Position numbers and translations under genes: made by a program. The notes under the pieces are model-generated. The model saw only the letters and a list, made by a program, of their open reading frames with translations, was not told the origin of the DNA and did no database searches. A stretch of 39,794 bases of DNA from a virus: the IMG/VR virus record IMGVR_UViG_3300044712_001626, positions 1 to 39,794 of that record; one strand, written 5' to 3'. Of the stretch, positions 31,264 to 38,764 are shown piece by piece; within the stretch, counting starts at the first letter, position 1; the number at the start of each line of letters is the position of its first letter.

Positions 31264-33021
31264 ATGATACTATTCGCTTTAACGCAAACAACTGTACTTT
31301 CCCGATTCTACAATGTGCAGCCGTTTGTGTTTTGCGCAAAGCCATCATCGTACACGCTCGCCGCTTTCTGGGTCACGACGTTCGGAGCGCCCGATGAATC
31401 CGATACTTCAACAGTAAACATTTCTCAGATCGTACAGGACTATCTCATCGGGTACGCGGCGCTCCTCAATTCGGCCGATGTGCTCACCACGCCAAAATCA
31501 TTCTACTGGGACAATGCGGCACAACTCCTTTGGCTTCACATCGAGCACGCTTCAAGCCCAGATACGTCGATCATCCAGCAGGGAAGGAGCTACGGTTTCT
31601 GCGACACCCAATTGATCTACCTCGACGGGATCGAGTTCAAGCCGCTCTTGAAGTCGGTACCGGCGATCGCGCAGTGCCAGGATTTCCTCGGGTATAGCAA
31701 GCTCGCACTCATCAACGGAGATGCCGTCCTCAACAACGTCGGCGGAGAGCTTGACTATCTCATCGATATTCCGATCTACGGCAACGACGCGAATACATTC
31801 TACCTCCAGGAGCGCGCGGGCGTCTCCGATTATTCCTTCGAGGAAGTCATCCGCATCTCGTCTCTCTACGTTGACGATTTCGAAATGAGCCAGCAGGAAA
31901 TGGTCCTCCACCTCATGGACAAGCGGAACGCCGGCGGCGCGAAGATCCCGACGGAGACGTTCACGGCTTCTGCCTATCCCTATCTCGCGGACACCTACGT
32001 CAATCAGGTGATCCCTCTTGCCTTCGGAACGATCAGGATTTCGAAAGCGATTCCGACGAATACGAATACCACGGGAACAACGACCTTTCGGCAAGCGCTT
32101 TCGCTTACCTCGCTCGGTACTGTCCAGGTGAAGATCGCCGACGTGTGGACGACGAAGACGCCAACGGCGACGGATCTTGCGAACGGAAGCTTCACGCTAT
32201 CATCTGCTGATTCAAGAAGCGGGACGACGGTTTACGAGTGCCGTGTCTTGGGATCGGTGGGGATCGACATCGACACCGCGGCCGACGTTATCGTCTATCT
32301 GAACAATCGATACCTAGACCTTGCCTTCAACGAATCGAACTATAACGTCGCAGAATGGTCGGCTGCGGACGCGATGCTCTCAGAAGTCGGAGTCGTGTTC
32401 GATAGCCAGATCGAAATCGCGGAAGCGATCCTCCAGCTTCAGGGCGGGGCAAATGTCGGCTTCCGCTACGAGATCGACCCAGATGGGCGCCGAACGATCC
32501 GCATCGACGATCCCGACCGAGCCGAATCGTTCACGATCCATAACGAAGATATCATGGACATCGAGGACCTCGGCTTCAAAACAGATCGCTCGCTTCTCGC
32601 CGCGAGCGTGAAGGTCGAATACGCAAAAGACTTCAACCAAGGCGAGTCGCTCATCAGCCGGTCGATTGCGAATTACGATTACGTGAAAGAAACCTACCGG
32701 CTGATTCCTGAGCTTGAATTCAAGACGCTTCTTCCGAACTCGACGCTTGCTGATGCGCGGGCCCTCGCCGAGGCGAATAAATACATGGACGTTCCGAAGT
32801 TCTTGACGGTCAAACCATGGGGGAGCGATTTCCTACGCCTTCGCATTTTCGACGTAGGGACGGCCGAATTGACGATGGGGTTCGTTGACCTTGATTCCGA
32901 AGTAGTGACCGCGGTACGGCCATGGCTTGGCGTGTGGAAGGTACAAGTGCTCGATGTCGCGCCCGATCTACAGGCGCTTAGCAATACCGTGCGGCTCGCG
33001 CTACTTGAGAAGAAATTCTAG
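31264..33021 (+). CDS. Tail hub / baseplate-like protein
   Basis: ATG 31264 is chosen because the longer frame to 31222 overlaps the fibre gene. The 585-residue product is beta-rich: N-terminal ILFALTQTTVLSRFYNVQPF, a central region with DYLIDIPIYGNDANTFYLQE, VIPLAFGTIRISKAIPTN, and a C-terminal part with IDPDGRRTIRIDDPDRAESF and FLRLRIFDVGTAELTMGFVD. Late tail genes of this size just before the collar fibre usually encode the hub or a tip protein. No enzyme motif is visible. It could equally be a second adhesion protein. Confidence 0.55.
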   Translation: MILFALTQTTVLSRFYNVQPFVFCAKPSSYTLAAFWVTTFGAPDESDTSTVNISQIVQDYLIGYAALLNSADVLTTPKSFYWDNAAQLLWLHIEHASSPDTSIIQQGRSYGFCDTQLIYLDGIEFKPLLKSVPAIAQCQDFLGYSKLALINGDAVLNNVGGELDYLIDIPIYGNDANTFYLQERAGVSDYSFEEVIRISSLYVDDFEMSQQEMVLHLMDKRNAGGAKIPTETFTASAYPYLADTYVNQVIPLAFGTIRISKAIPTNTNTTGTTTFRQALSLTSLGTVQVKIADVWTTKTPTATDLANGSFTLSSADSRSGTTVYECRVLGSVGIDIDTAADVIVYLNNRYLDLAFNESNYNVAEWSAADAMLSEVGVVFDSQIEIAEAILQLQGGANVGFRYEIDPDGRRTIRIDDPDRAESFTIHNEDIMDIEDLGFKTDRSLLAASVKVEYAKDFNQGESLISRSIANYDYVKETYRLIPELEFKTLLPNSTLADARALAEANKYMDVPKFLTVKPWGSDFLRLRIFDVGTAELTMGFVDLDSEVVTAVRPWLGVWKVQVLDVAPDLQALSNTVRLALLEKKF

Positions 33022-33032
33022 GGGAGGATTAT

Positions 33033-33947
33033 ATGGCTGGTAAACGGATTTCCGAACTTGCGGCTGCCGCGGCGCTCGATGGCTCTGAGCTGATAGAACT
33101 CGTCCAGGGCGGGGCGAACGTGAAAGGAGCGCTATCATCGCTCATCCGCGCGAATCAGCTCGGGGCGGGATGGGTTACGGCGCTTGCAGAAGCTTTCGCC
33201 ACGATCATGGATACCTATATCCCCATCGGGATCATCAAACCCTGGCCAGGGATCGCGGTTCCGAACGCAACGAATTGGGCCTTCGCCCAGGGCGGGGCGC
33301 TTTCGCGCGCTACCTACGCCACGCTCTATGGACGGCTTACCTCGTCTTTAGGGGCGGTCGAAATATCAATCGCCACGCCCGGAGTCGTCACGCTCGCCGC
33401 CCATGGGCTCGCAACTGGCGACCGCATCGAGCTGACGACGACCGGGGCATTGCCCACTGGCTTGGCCGCGAATACCAACTACTGGGTCATCTACGTCAAC
33501 GCGAGCACCTTCAGCCTCGCGACGACGCTTGCGAACGCGCTCGCCGGGACGAAGATCAACACCTCTGGATCGCAGTCGGGCGTTCATACGCTTCGCTATT
33601 GCCCGTGGGGTACGTCGGGCGCGACGGATTTCCTCCTTCCCGACTCGCGCGAGGCTGCGTTCTACGGCATCGGAACGCGCGCAGCTGAGGTAACGGCGCA
33701 TGACGCGGCGGTGCTCGGACAGTTCAAGGACGACCAGCTGCAGGGGCATTTCCACAGAATAGGATACCGCGGTGGTGCATATACAAATGGTACAGCAGGT
33801 ATAGGTGGATCAAGTAATGTCGGAGATTCTTCCGGAGATCCATTTATTCAAATACCAGTAGCGGATGGAACTAATGGAACGCCGCGCACCGGGACGGTAA
33901 CCCGCGGCAAGATCCTCGGCGTCAACTACATCATCAGGATCGCATAA
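33033..33947 (+). CDS. Tail-collar-domain fibre protein
   Basis: ATG 33033 follows GGGGAGGA. In the 304-residue product, IPIGIIKPWPGIAVPNATNW (about residues 64-83) is the phage tail collar signature, and the final GKILGVNYIIRI is its closing strand. Between them lies an inserted beta domain (about 110-190) of a kind seen in other fibres (VTLAAHGLATGDRIEL, YWVIYVNASTFSL). The N-terminus (KRISELAAAAALDGSELIEL) is a tail-attachment motif. A short stretch at 33770-33880 is much richer in A and T than the rest and encodes a Gly/Asn/Ser-rich loop, probably the exposed tip. Confidence 0.82.
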   Translation: MAGKRISELAAAAALDGSELIELVQGGANVKGALSSLIRANQLGAGWVTALAEAFATIMDTYIPIGIIKPWPGIAVPNATNWAFAQGGALSRATYATLYGRLTSSLGAVEISIATPGVVTLAAHGLATGDRIELTTTGALPTGLAANTNYWVIYVNASTFSLATTLANALAGTKINTSGSQSGVHTLRYCPWGTSGATDFLLPDSREAAFYGIGTRAAEVTAHDAAVLGQFKDDQLQGHFHRIGYRGGAYTNGTAGIGGSSNVGDSSGDPFIQIPVADGTNGTPRTGTVTRGKILGVNYIIRIA

Positions 33948-34591
33948 TGACGCGCATAATCCACGGAGAAGGGGCGCCCTACTACTCGCAACGGAACAAC
34001 GTCATCGATCCGGGAACGTCATGCGGAACCACGGCCGCGATCAATGCCCTGGCCGCGCTCGGCTATCAATTCCCGAGCGGAGTAGGGCAGCCGGAGGATC
34101 GCCTCATCAAGTTCATCCGCTCTGATTCGGTATGCCTCGAGCGGTACAACGAACTCGATCCGCGTCATCAGTACCCGGTGAACCAATGGCAGGAAATCCT
34201 CGCCATCGGGATCTCGCGCTGGATCGGGATCCCCGACCTCGCGCATTTCTCAGAGTATGCGACGACGAAACAGATTTTCGACCATGTCGTTTCCGGTGGA
34301 GCAGTCCTGGTGACCGGAGCATTCCCGGCGGGAAACGGGAAGACGCTCCACCATACCGTCGCGCTGATAGGCGTTGAGGTGGATGGTGGGCGAGGGCTGG
34401 AAGACGTCGCCCGGTGGTTTATCCGCGATCCCTGGGGCGATCATCGGACGCTTTACCGCGACGTGAACGGTTCGCTGGTCGATCTTCTGCCCGAGGAATT
34501 CGCGGGCATCCTGAAGACGACCGGGGCGAATTTGAAGTGGGCGGTCTTCATTCAGCCCCCAGCTATCGGCGGAAAGCGTGAAGCGCCCTAG
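33947..34591 (+). CDS. C39-like cysteine peptidase, probable endolysin or tail lysin
   Basis: The 214-residue product has PYYSQRNNVIDPGTSCGTTA near the N-terminus, with the catalytic Cys (C26) in the SCGTTAAINAL helix, and HHTVALIGVEV (about residues 134-144) supplying the His, followed by IRDPWGDH with the Asp. This Cys-His-Asp order is that of peptidase C39-like papain-fold enzymes. It lies between the tail genes and the holin candidates, the usual place of the endolysin. It has no signal peptide, so release would need a holin. It could also be a virion-associated murein peptidase. Confidence 0.75.
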   Translation: MTRIIHGEGAPYYSQRNNVIDPGTSCGTTAAINALAALGYQFPSGVGQPEDRLIKFIRSDSVCLERYNELDPRHQYPVNQWQEILAIGISRWIGIPDLAHFSEYATTKQIFDHVVSGGAVLVTGAFPAGNGKTLHHTVALIGVEVDGGRGLEDVARWFIRDPWGDHRTLYRDVNGSLVDLLPEEFAGILKTTGANLKWAVFIQPPAIGGKREAP

Positions 34592-34829
34592 CCTCTACCA
34601 GGTCGCCTTTGCGATCTGCCTATCCATCGCGGTCGTCCTGGTCGGCGTGTCCATCGCGACGGTGATTCCGTTCTACGCGGACAAGTCGCTGCGCTGGGGC
34701 GGATTCCTAGGGCCGCTGATCGTCCTGGACATCGCGATGGTGACGGCGACGGTTTTGGTTGAGCTCGTGCGGATGAGGACGGAGCGCCCCAAGCGAGGGG
34801 CGGAAACAATAGGGGAGGTGGAATCATGA
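34578..34829 (+). CDS. Small two-helix membrane protein, holin candidate
   Basis: GTG 34578 overlaps the peptidase gene. The 83-residue product has hydrophobic helices at about residues 8-31 (QVAFAICLSIAVVLVGVSIA) and 42-62 (GFLGPLIVLDIAMVTATVLV) and a charged C-terminus. Size, two helices and position beside the lysin fit a class II-type holin. It could instead be the anti-holin of the next gene. Confidence 0.6.
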   Translation: MKRPSLYQVAFAICLSIAVVLVGVSIATVIPFYADKSLRWGGFLGPLIVLDIAMVTATVLVELVRMRTERPKRGAETIGEVES

Positions 34830-35110
34830 GCGATCAATCACAGGTCGTGGAGCTTCAGGCGACGGAAGTAGCGGCGTCCGGCGGGCTCTTTAAGGGCAAG
34901 GACGGGAAGACCTCGGGGCGAAAGGTCCTCGGATTCATCGGCTTCTTCGCAGGCATCTGCCTCGGGGCCCTGGCGATAATCCTCGGGAAGCCCTGGGCCG
35001 TCGTCGCCGTAGGGGCAGGCCTCCCTATGGGCTTCTCCCTCGTAATGTACGGCTTCCTGACCGCCCAAAACGGGAAGGAAATCATCGCGGCGGTGAAGGG
35101 CACCCCGTGA
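34826..35110 (+). CDS. Second holin-like membrane protein
   Basis: The ATG overlaps the previous stop and has GGGGAGG upstream. The 94-residue product has a polar N-terminus of about 30 residues and two helices (about 33-52, VLGFIGFFAGICLGALAIIL, and about 55-76) with only a short turn between, then a basic end. Two adjacent small two-helix proteins in a lysis cassette often form a holin/antiholin pair. Confidence 0.6.
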   Translation: MSDQSQVVELQATEVAASGGLFKGKDGKTSGRKVLGFIGFFAGICLGALAIILGKPWAVVAVGAGLPMGFSLVMYGFLTAQNGKEIIAAVKGTP

Positions 35111-35415
35111 CGACGCAAGGGCGCCGGATCGAACACCTCGACCATACGACCGAGGACGGGATCGAGCCCGGCGACTACTGGAAGGACGACAGCGGACATT
35201 GGAACGTAGCTGCCCCCGTTGAAAGGGACGATGCCGGATTCCTCTTGACCGCCGACGTATCGACCTGGGCGGTAACCGAACACGAGGACGGCACGATCAC
35301 GGTCAGCCCGTCTATTTTCTGGGGATCGGGAGGCTATCCAAATTCGCCGCGCGAGTGGGCCGCCAAGCATACCTGGCACGGATTCCTCGAGCGCGGCATC
35401 TGGAGGTCAGTATGA
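35107..35415 (+). CDS. Small hypothetical protein in the lysis cassette
   Basis: The GTG start overlaps the previous stop (GTGA). The 102-residue acidic product has several Trp residues (GDYWKDDSGHWNVAAPVE, SIFWGSGGYPNSPREW, HTWHGFLERGIW) and is probably a small beta-structured soluble protein. No family is recognised. Trp-rich beta proteins sometimes bind sugars, but this is only a guess. It is coupled to the next gene. Confidence 0.6.
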   Translation: MTTQGRRIEHLDHTTEDGIEPGDYWKDDSGHWNVAAPVERDDAGFLLTADVSTWAVTEHEDGTITVSPSIFWGSGGYPNSPREWAAKHTWHGFLERGIWRSV

Positions 35416-35789
35416 AAGCCTGGTTCGCCGCCCAATGGGCCAAGCTCCGGCCCGGACTCATCGCCGCCGGCGGGCTCATCCTCGGCATCCTCGCTCTCAT
35501 CGGGTTCGCCAAGGTCCGCCAAGGAGTGGCCGCCAAGCTCTCGGGCGTCAAATCACTAGGGGTAGGCGGATCGGACTTGCCTATGCCCCAGGGCGGTACA
35601 GCCGCCGATGAAAAAGCCAAGGAGGCTGCCGTTGAAAGTACTATGGCTCGCGATCCTAATGATGTCGTGCACGATCTCGACGCCGATACTCGCGCAGGTA
35701 TCGACGCCGCCGACCGCGCCGGCCGGAAAGCCGGCCACGACGCCGGATGCGCCGCTCTACACGGAAGCGCAGGCTCTGGCGGCGGTTGA
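35412..35789 (+). CDS. Single-pass membrane protein, lysis cassette
   Basis: ATG 35412 overlaps the previous TGA and has TGGAGG upstream. The 125-residue product has one hydrophobic helix (about residues 15-33, LIAAGGLILGILALIGFAKV) and then a helical, charged region with ADEKAKEAAVESTMARDPND and TRAGIDAADRAGRKA. Its last 158 bases are also used in another frame by the spanin-like gene. N-in topology with a periplasmic helical domain would suit an i-spanin. It may also be an unrelated lysis accessory. Confidence 0.6.
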   Translation: MKAWFAAQWAKLRPGLIAAGGLILGILALIGFAKVRQGVAAKLSGVKSLGVGGSDLPMPQGGTAADEKAKEAAVESTMARDPNDVVHDLDADTRAGIDAADRAGRKAGHDAGCAALHGSAGSGGG

Positions 35790-36057
35790 CGCAGGAGTCG
35801 CTGCGGCGCTCAAGGAAGCCATCCCTCTAGCCGTTCAGGCCGCGGTGGCGCAGAAGGAAGGGGAGGCGGCCGTCCTTCAGGTCAGGATCGACGGGCTTAC
35901 CTCATCCCTATCCGACTCTATCGCCCGGGCCGCCGTGGATGCCAAGCGGGCCCGGATGCTCGAGGACGGGCTCGTCTGGGGCGCCGTGGGCGCGGCCGTC
36001 TTCACGGCGGGGGCCTTCATCTTCGGGGCCTGGGCGGGGATGACTCTAGGTCGTTGA
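35632..36057 (+). CDS. Unimolecular spanin candidate (lipoprotein plus C-terminal TM)
   Basis: TTG 35632 is chosen because AAGGAGG (35619-35625) lies six bases upstream; an in-frame ATG at 35608 has none. The product then begins MKVLWLAILMMSC, a signal sequence with a lipobox-like MMSC (Cys13), followed by a Pro/Thr-rich linker (about 22-42), an Ala/Glu-rich helical region with AAVLQVRIDGLTSSL and a C-terminal helix (GAVGAAVFTAGAFIFGAWAG, about 117-136). Outer-membrane lipid anchor plus inner-membrane C-terminal helix is the layout of u-spanins such as phage T1 gp11. It fuses inner and outer membranes at lysis. Met at the usual Leu position of the lipobox is a weak point. Confidence 0.6.
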   Translation: MKVLWLAILMMSCTISTPILAQVSTPPTAPAGKPATTPDAPLYTEAQALAAVDAGVAAALKEAIPLAVQAAVAQKEGEAAVLQVRIDGLTSSLSDSIARAAVDAKRARMLEDGLVWGAVGAAVFTAGAFIFGAWAGMTLGR

Positions 36058-36252
36058 TCGATTCAGGGTACGGTCAATTCTTACTGTCCCGCATGATGGG
36101 CAAGCAAAGGCCTTGACTGGAATCCCCTTCCTTTTGGTTATGCCTTCTATGTTTCCAGCCACGTAGAAAGGCCCATCTTCGAGGCCAACGACCTCAATGA
36201 ATTCTTGGGTTTCATTCTGCCCGTCGCCATATCCACAAGCCCTACACGTCAT
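36046..36252 (-). CDS. Small zinc-ribbon protein
   Basis: The 68-residue product has CRAC near the N-terminus (residues 3-6) and CPSC (51-54), the two knuckles of a zinc ribbon. ATG 36252 follows GGAG and overlaps the HTH gene. It is the last gene of a reverse-strand cassette and converges on the spanin gene with a 12-base overlap. It probably binds nucleic acid or protein. Confidence 0.7.
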   Translation of the reverse strand: MTCRACGYGDGQNETQEFIEVVGLEDGPFYVAGNIEGITKRKGIPVKAFACPSCGTVRIDRTLNRSTT

Positions 36253-36490
36253 GATCTCCGCCTTTCTCGACTTCCGCCTGGATTTCTTTCAGCGTCGCAT
36301 CCTTCGTCATGAGTCGCAGAAGGGCCCAGGCGCTCCACGGTATCGCCCGGAATGACGCGGAGTCCGGGGGGCTCGTCCAGCGGCGCGCGGCACGCGCCTC
36401 GACTCCGGCGAACCTCCCTGCTTGAGCGACGGTTAGGCCCTTCTCGCTTATCCATGCGCGTAGCTCCACGGGTCCGGGTACGCTAGGCAT
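36242..36490 (-). CDS. Helix-turn-helix regulator
   Basis: The 82-residue product has LRAWISEKGLTVAQAGRFAG then VEARAARRW, a clear helix-turn-helix of the phage Cro/antiterminator-like kind in which the recognition helix carries RAARRW. IPWSAWALLRLM closes a third helix. ATG 36490 follows GGAG and lies eight bases inside the preceding gene. It is probably a transcription regulator of this phage; the target is unknown, although the palindrome at 37114-37128 in the same cassette is a candidate. Confidence 0.75.
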   Translation of the reverse strand: MPSVPGPVELRAWISEKGLTVAQAGRFAGVEARAARRWTSPPDSASFRAIPWSAWALLRLMTKDATLKEIQAEVEKGGDHDV

Positions 36491-36695
36491 ATGTCTGCTC
36501 CACCATGGACTCGATCACGGTAACGTCCTCCTGGATCTCCTTGCCTCCGGTATCGAATGACCCGAGGGTCGCCGGGAATTCTAGATACTGGAACCCGGCC
36601 GCGAGGATCCGGCGCCGCGCTTCCTTCTTCTTCTCGTCTACCACATCCGCGGGGATCCGCTCGCCATGGCTGCTCGATCGTATCACGATACGCAT
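36483..36695 (-). CDS. Small hypothetical protein (70 aa)
   Basis: ATG 36695 has AAGGAGGG upstream, just after the terminator hairpin. The product has RIVIRSSSHGERIPADVVDE, a basic helix KKKEARRRIL and an acidic end. It looks like a small alpha/beta domain. No family is recognised. It overlaps the HTH gene. Confidence 0.6.
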   Translation of the reverse strand: MRIVIRSSSHGERIPADVVDEKKKEARRRILAAGFQYLEFPATLGSFDTGGKEIQEDVTVIESMVEQTYA

Positions 36696-36712
36696 ATATC
36701 CCTCCTTGGGGG

Positions 36713-36736
36713 AAAAGGGGCCCCCTTCGGGGCCCC
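36713..36736 (-). terminator. Terminator-like hairpin between two reverse-strand genes
   Basis: GGGGCCCC (36717-36724) and GGGGCCCC (36729-36736) form a perfect 8-bp stem with a four-base loop. On the reverse strand it is followed by TTTT and then by the ribosome-binding site of the gene at 36695. It probably reduces but does not abolish transcription of the downstream regulators. On the forward strand there is no T-run. Confidence 0.65.
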
Positions 36737-36743
36737 GGGTCGG

Positions 36744-37055
36744 TTAGAAGAAGCGGGCCGCCCCGTCCTTCTTGATCATGACCGACTCCTGGCTGAGCTC
36801 GGCCTTGATCCGGCCGGCGAGCCGCTCGATCAGCTCATCGTCCGGGGTTTCGTAGCAGGCCTCGATCAGGTAGACCCGCTCTTCGATCCTCTCGCCAGAA
36901 TCGGCCAGGTAACCGCCGGTCCCGACGACTTCGGTATAGCCGCCGAAAGCCTGGGCCAGGGCGGCCTTCACGTCGGCGCGGATGGCGTCGACCACGGCGG
37001 TCGGGGCGATCCGGTTGAAAACGGTGGTCGGAATCACGATCAGGTAGCTCTGCAT
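36744..37055 (-). CDS. Small alpha/beta hypothetical protein (103 aa)
   Basis: Start 37055 is chosen over 37121 because AAGGAGACGAAA lies just upstream, while 37121 falls inside the promoter. The product begins MQSYLIVIPTTVFN and has GGYTEVVGTGGYLADSGERI and ERVYLIEACYETPDDELIER, a strand-helix-strand pattern resembling a small ferredoxin-like fold. It is the first gene after a strong regulated promoter, so it is likely made in quantity in some phase, perhaps lysogeny. No family is assigned. Confidence 0.65.
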   Translation of the reverse strand: MQSYLIVIPTTVFNRIAPTAVVDAIRADVKAALAQAFGGYTEVVGTGGYLADSGERIEERVYLIEACYETPDDELIERLAGRIKAELSQESVMIKKDGAARFF

Positions 37056-37108
37056 TTTCGTCTCCTTGCGGGAGGGGTAGCCATGCCCTACGGCCGGCTG
37101 ATGTTTAG

Positions 37109-37138
37109 AGTATAGGGCCAATGGCCCTAAATTGTCAA
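37109..37138 (-). promoter_or_regulatory. Near-consensus sigma-70-type promoter of the reverse-strand cassette
   Basis: On the reverse strand TTGACA (37138-37133) and TATACT (37114-37109) are 18 bases apart. Transcription should start near 37102, giving a 47-base leader before the ATG at 37055. The spacer contains a perfect palindrome, so it is probably repressible. Confidence 0.8.
37114..37128. promoter_or_regulatory. Perfect 15-bp palindromic operator candidate
   Basis: AGGGCCA and TGGCCCT are exact reverse complements around one central base. The palindrome fills most of the -35/-10 spacer and touches the -10 box, a classical repressor position. A dimeric HTH protein, such as the one encoded at 36242-36490, would be the natural ligand. 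Confidence 0.6.
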
Positions 37139-37215
37139 GGGGGTATCGGCGAGAAAATGAAAATATTTTTCTGGGGTGATTGAAGCTCCTTGGGTATTTC
37201 GGGCGATACTAGGAT

Positions 37216-37419
37216 ATGATCTACTTTCAGCGCGCCGACCGCTTAGGGCGTATCCTTGGCGCCGACCTGGGGGCCGGCATCATCATGGTCGACCTCCGCG
37301 GAGCGCCGGCTGCCGCCGCCTTTGACCGGCTTATCGACTCCCTTGCCGCGGGCCTGACTATTTCATCGCCAGTTGTGTACGAAACCGGAGAAGGAATCGT
37401 TATCCCCAGTCTACTTTAG
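37216..37419 (+). CDS. Small hypothetical protein (67 aa)
   Basis: ATG 37216 follows TAGGAT. The product is MIYFQRADRLGRILGADLG and then a hydrophobic-rich stretch with IIMVDLRGAPAAAAFDRLID and a final VIPSLL. It looks like a small alpha/beta protein. It is divergent from the reverse-strand cassette and ends 71 bases before a terminator. No family is recognised; a real gene is likely but not certain. Confidence 0.5.
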   Translation: MIYFQRADRLGRILGADLGAGIIMVDLRGAPAAAAFDRLIDSLAAGLTISSPVVYETGEGIVIPSLL

Positions 37420-37490
37420 GCATAAAAGTCGGCGCTAGATAAGAAATCATTATCCACATCTTCTATAGTACGGCCCTAGGAGATGCTAAC

Positions 37491-37536
37491 GGCCCCGGCT
37501 TGACTTCCTAAGTCTTTATCCGGGGCCATTTTATTT
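37491..37536 (+). terminator. Terminator with nested hairpin upstream of the integrase
   Basis: GGCCCCGG (37491-37498) pairs perfectly with CCGGGGCC (37520-37527). The loop itself holds GACTT-CCT-AAGTC, and ATTTTATTTT follows. It separates the gene at 37216 from the integrase. It lies in the 181-base gap 37420-37600, which otherwise shows no gene and could hold attP, although no att core can be recognised without the flanks. Confidence 0.75.
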
Positions 37537-37600
37537 TCAGGCGCCGAATCATGTTGATGAAACGTAGACGAAAACAGCGGAGCCGGGCAGGATAGCGACC

Positions 37601-38758
37601 ATGGGCAGGCCTAAAAAAGCGATCCGGGCGACGATCCGGGGCGACGTAGGGCGCTGGCAAATCCGCTTCGCCGAGCACCCCCATTGGATCCTAACGGAAT
37701 TCCCGGGATCGAAGGCCGAGGAAGACGTCCTGGCCTGGGCGCGCCGGAACCGCGGCAGCCTTATCCGCCGGACCTCGCCGACGATCGCCGACGCGGCCAA
37801 GGGCTTTTTCCTCCCCTCCGGCCCATGGGCGACGCGGATGCGCGAGAAGGGCCACCATTACGTGGACAAGTACCTCGCCGTCCGCCAGGGCCACCTCGAG
37901 AACTACATCATCCCCATGTTCGGCCGCCTTCAGGCGCGAGATCTCCGCCGCCGGCAGATTGATGACGCCTTCCTCGGCATGGACCGGGCACACGGGGACA
38001 AGCCGCTTGCCGGCGCGACGAAGAACAAGATCCTGTATTCATTCCACATTCTGCTCGAAGATCTCGTTGACGTTGGCGTCCTGGAGAAGAACCCCTTGGA
38101 CGGCATAGCGCCCTACTCCAAGGCCCCCGTTGAGCCCCGGGACGCCTTGCCGCGCGATACCATGGATAAGCTCTTCCCGGCCGGCCATGGGCCCCTGGTG
38201 CGCGTATGGGGCGGGTCTATGTGGGCGGCGATGATGCTCCTTTTTCAGGACACAGGGATGCGGCCGGGAGAGGCGCGGGCGCTGCGGTGGGCGGAAATAT
38301 ACGACGCGCTCAAGTTCATCGCGATTCGGCACGGCATCGAAGCGGGGACCGCGGCGAAGGTGAAGGGAACCAAGACCGGCATCGTCAAGGCGGGATACCT
38401 CTCCGCCCGGACGGTCCAAGAACTCGCAATCTGGCGGGATGAGTCGCGGTTTTCAGCCGATGCCGATTTCGTCTTTACCCTCGAAGGGGCGGCGCCGGTC
38501 ACCAATGCCGGAATCGTGGCGGCTTTCAGGCGCGGCCTCAAGGAAGTTGGCATCGATTCTCCGCATTGGACGCCGTACTACTTGCGCCATTCGTTCGTGA
38601 CCTACCAGGCCGAAATCTTGAGCCGGGAAGAGTTACGCGCCCTGGCCGGGCATACGAATGAAGCGACGAACAGGATATACCAGCACCTGGACGACCTCGG
38701 AGTCTACCGGCAGAATCTATCAGCCAAGGAAAAACTGGACAAGGCGCGGGGGGATTAA
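37601..38758 (+). CDS. int: Tyrosine-family phage integrase
   Basis: The 385-residue product has an N-terminal arm-binding/SAM-like part (to about 170) and the tyrosine recombinase catalytic domain: R221 in TGMRPGEARAL, R329-H330 in YYLRHSF, H351 in LAGHTNEAT and the nucleophile Y360 in NRIYQH. The first His of the usual HxxR box is Tyr326, a variant known in several phage integrases. It inserts and excises the phage. It starts at ATG 37601 after AGGAT and ends six bases before a convergent gene. Confidence 0.93.
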   Translation: MGRPKKAIRATIRGDVGRWQIRFAEHPHWILTEFPGSKAEEDVLAWARRNRGSLIRRTSPTIADAAKGFFLPSGPWATRMREKGHHYVDKYLAVRQGHLENYIIPMFGRLQARDLRRRQIDDAFLGMDRAHGDKPLAGATKNKILYSFHILLEDLVDVGVLEKNPLDGIAPYSKAPVEPRDALPRDTMDKLFPAGHGPLVRVWGGSMWAAMMLLFQDTGMRPGEARALRWAEIYDALKFIAIRHGIEAGTAAKVKGTKTGIVKAGYLSARTVQELAIWRDESRFSADADFVFTLEGAAPVTNAGIVAAFRRGLKEVGIDSPHWTPYYLRHSFVTYQAEILSREELRALAGHTNEATNRIYQHLDDLGVYRQNLSAKEKLDKARGD

Positions 38759-38764
38759 GTTCTT

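Noticed and set aside
33033-33947. Diversity-generating retroelement target
   Set aside because: The collar fibre is a typical target type, but no reverse transcriptase gene and no template repeat were seen in the window.
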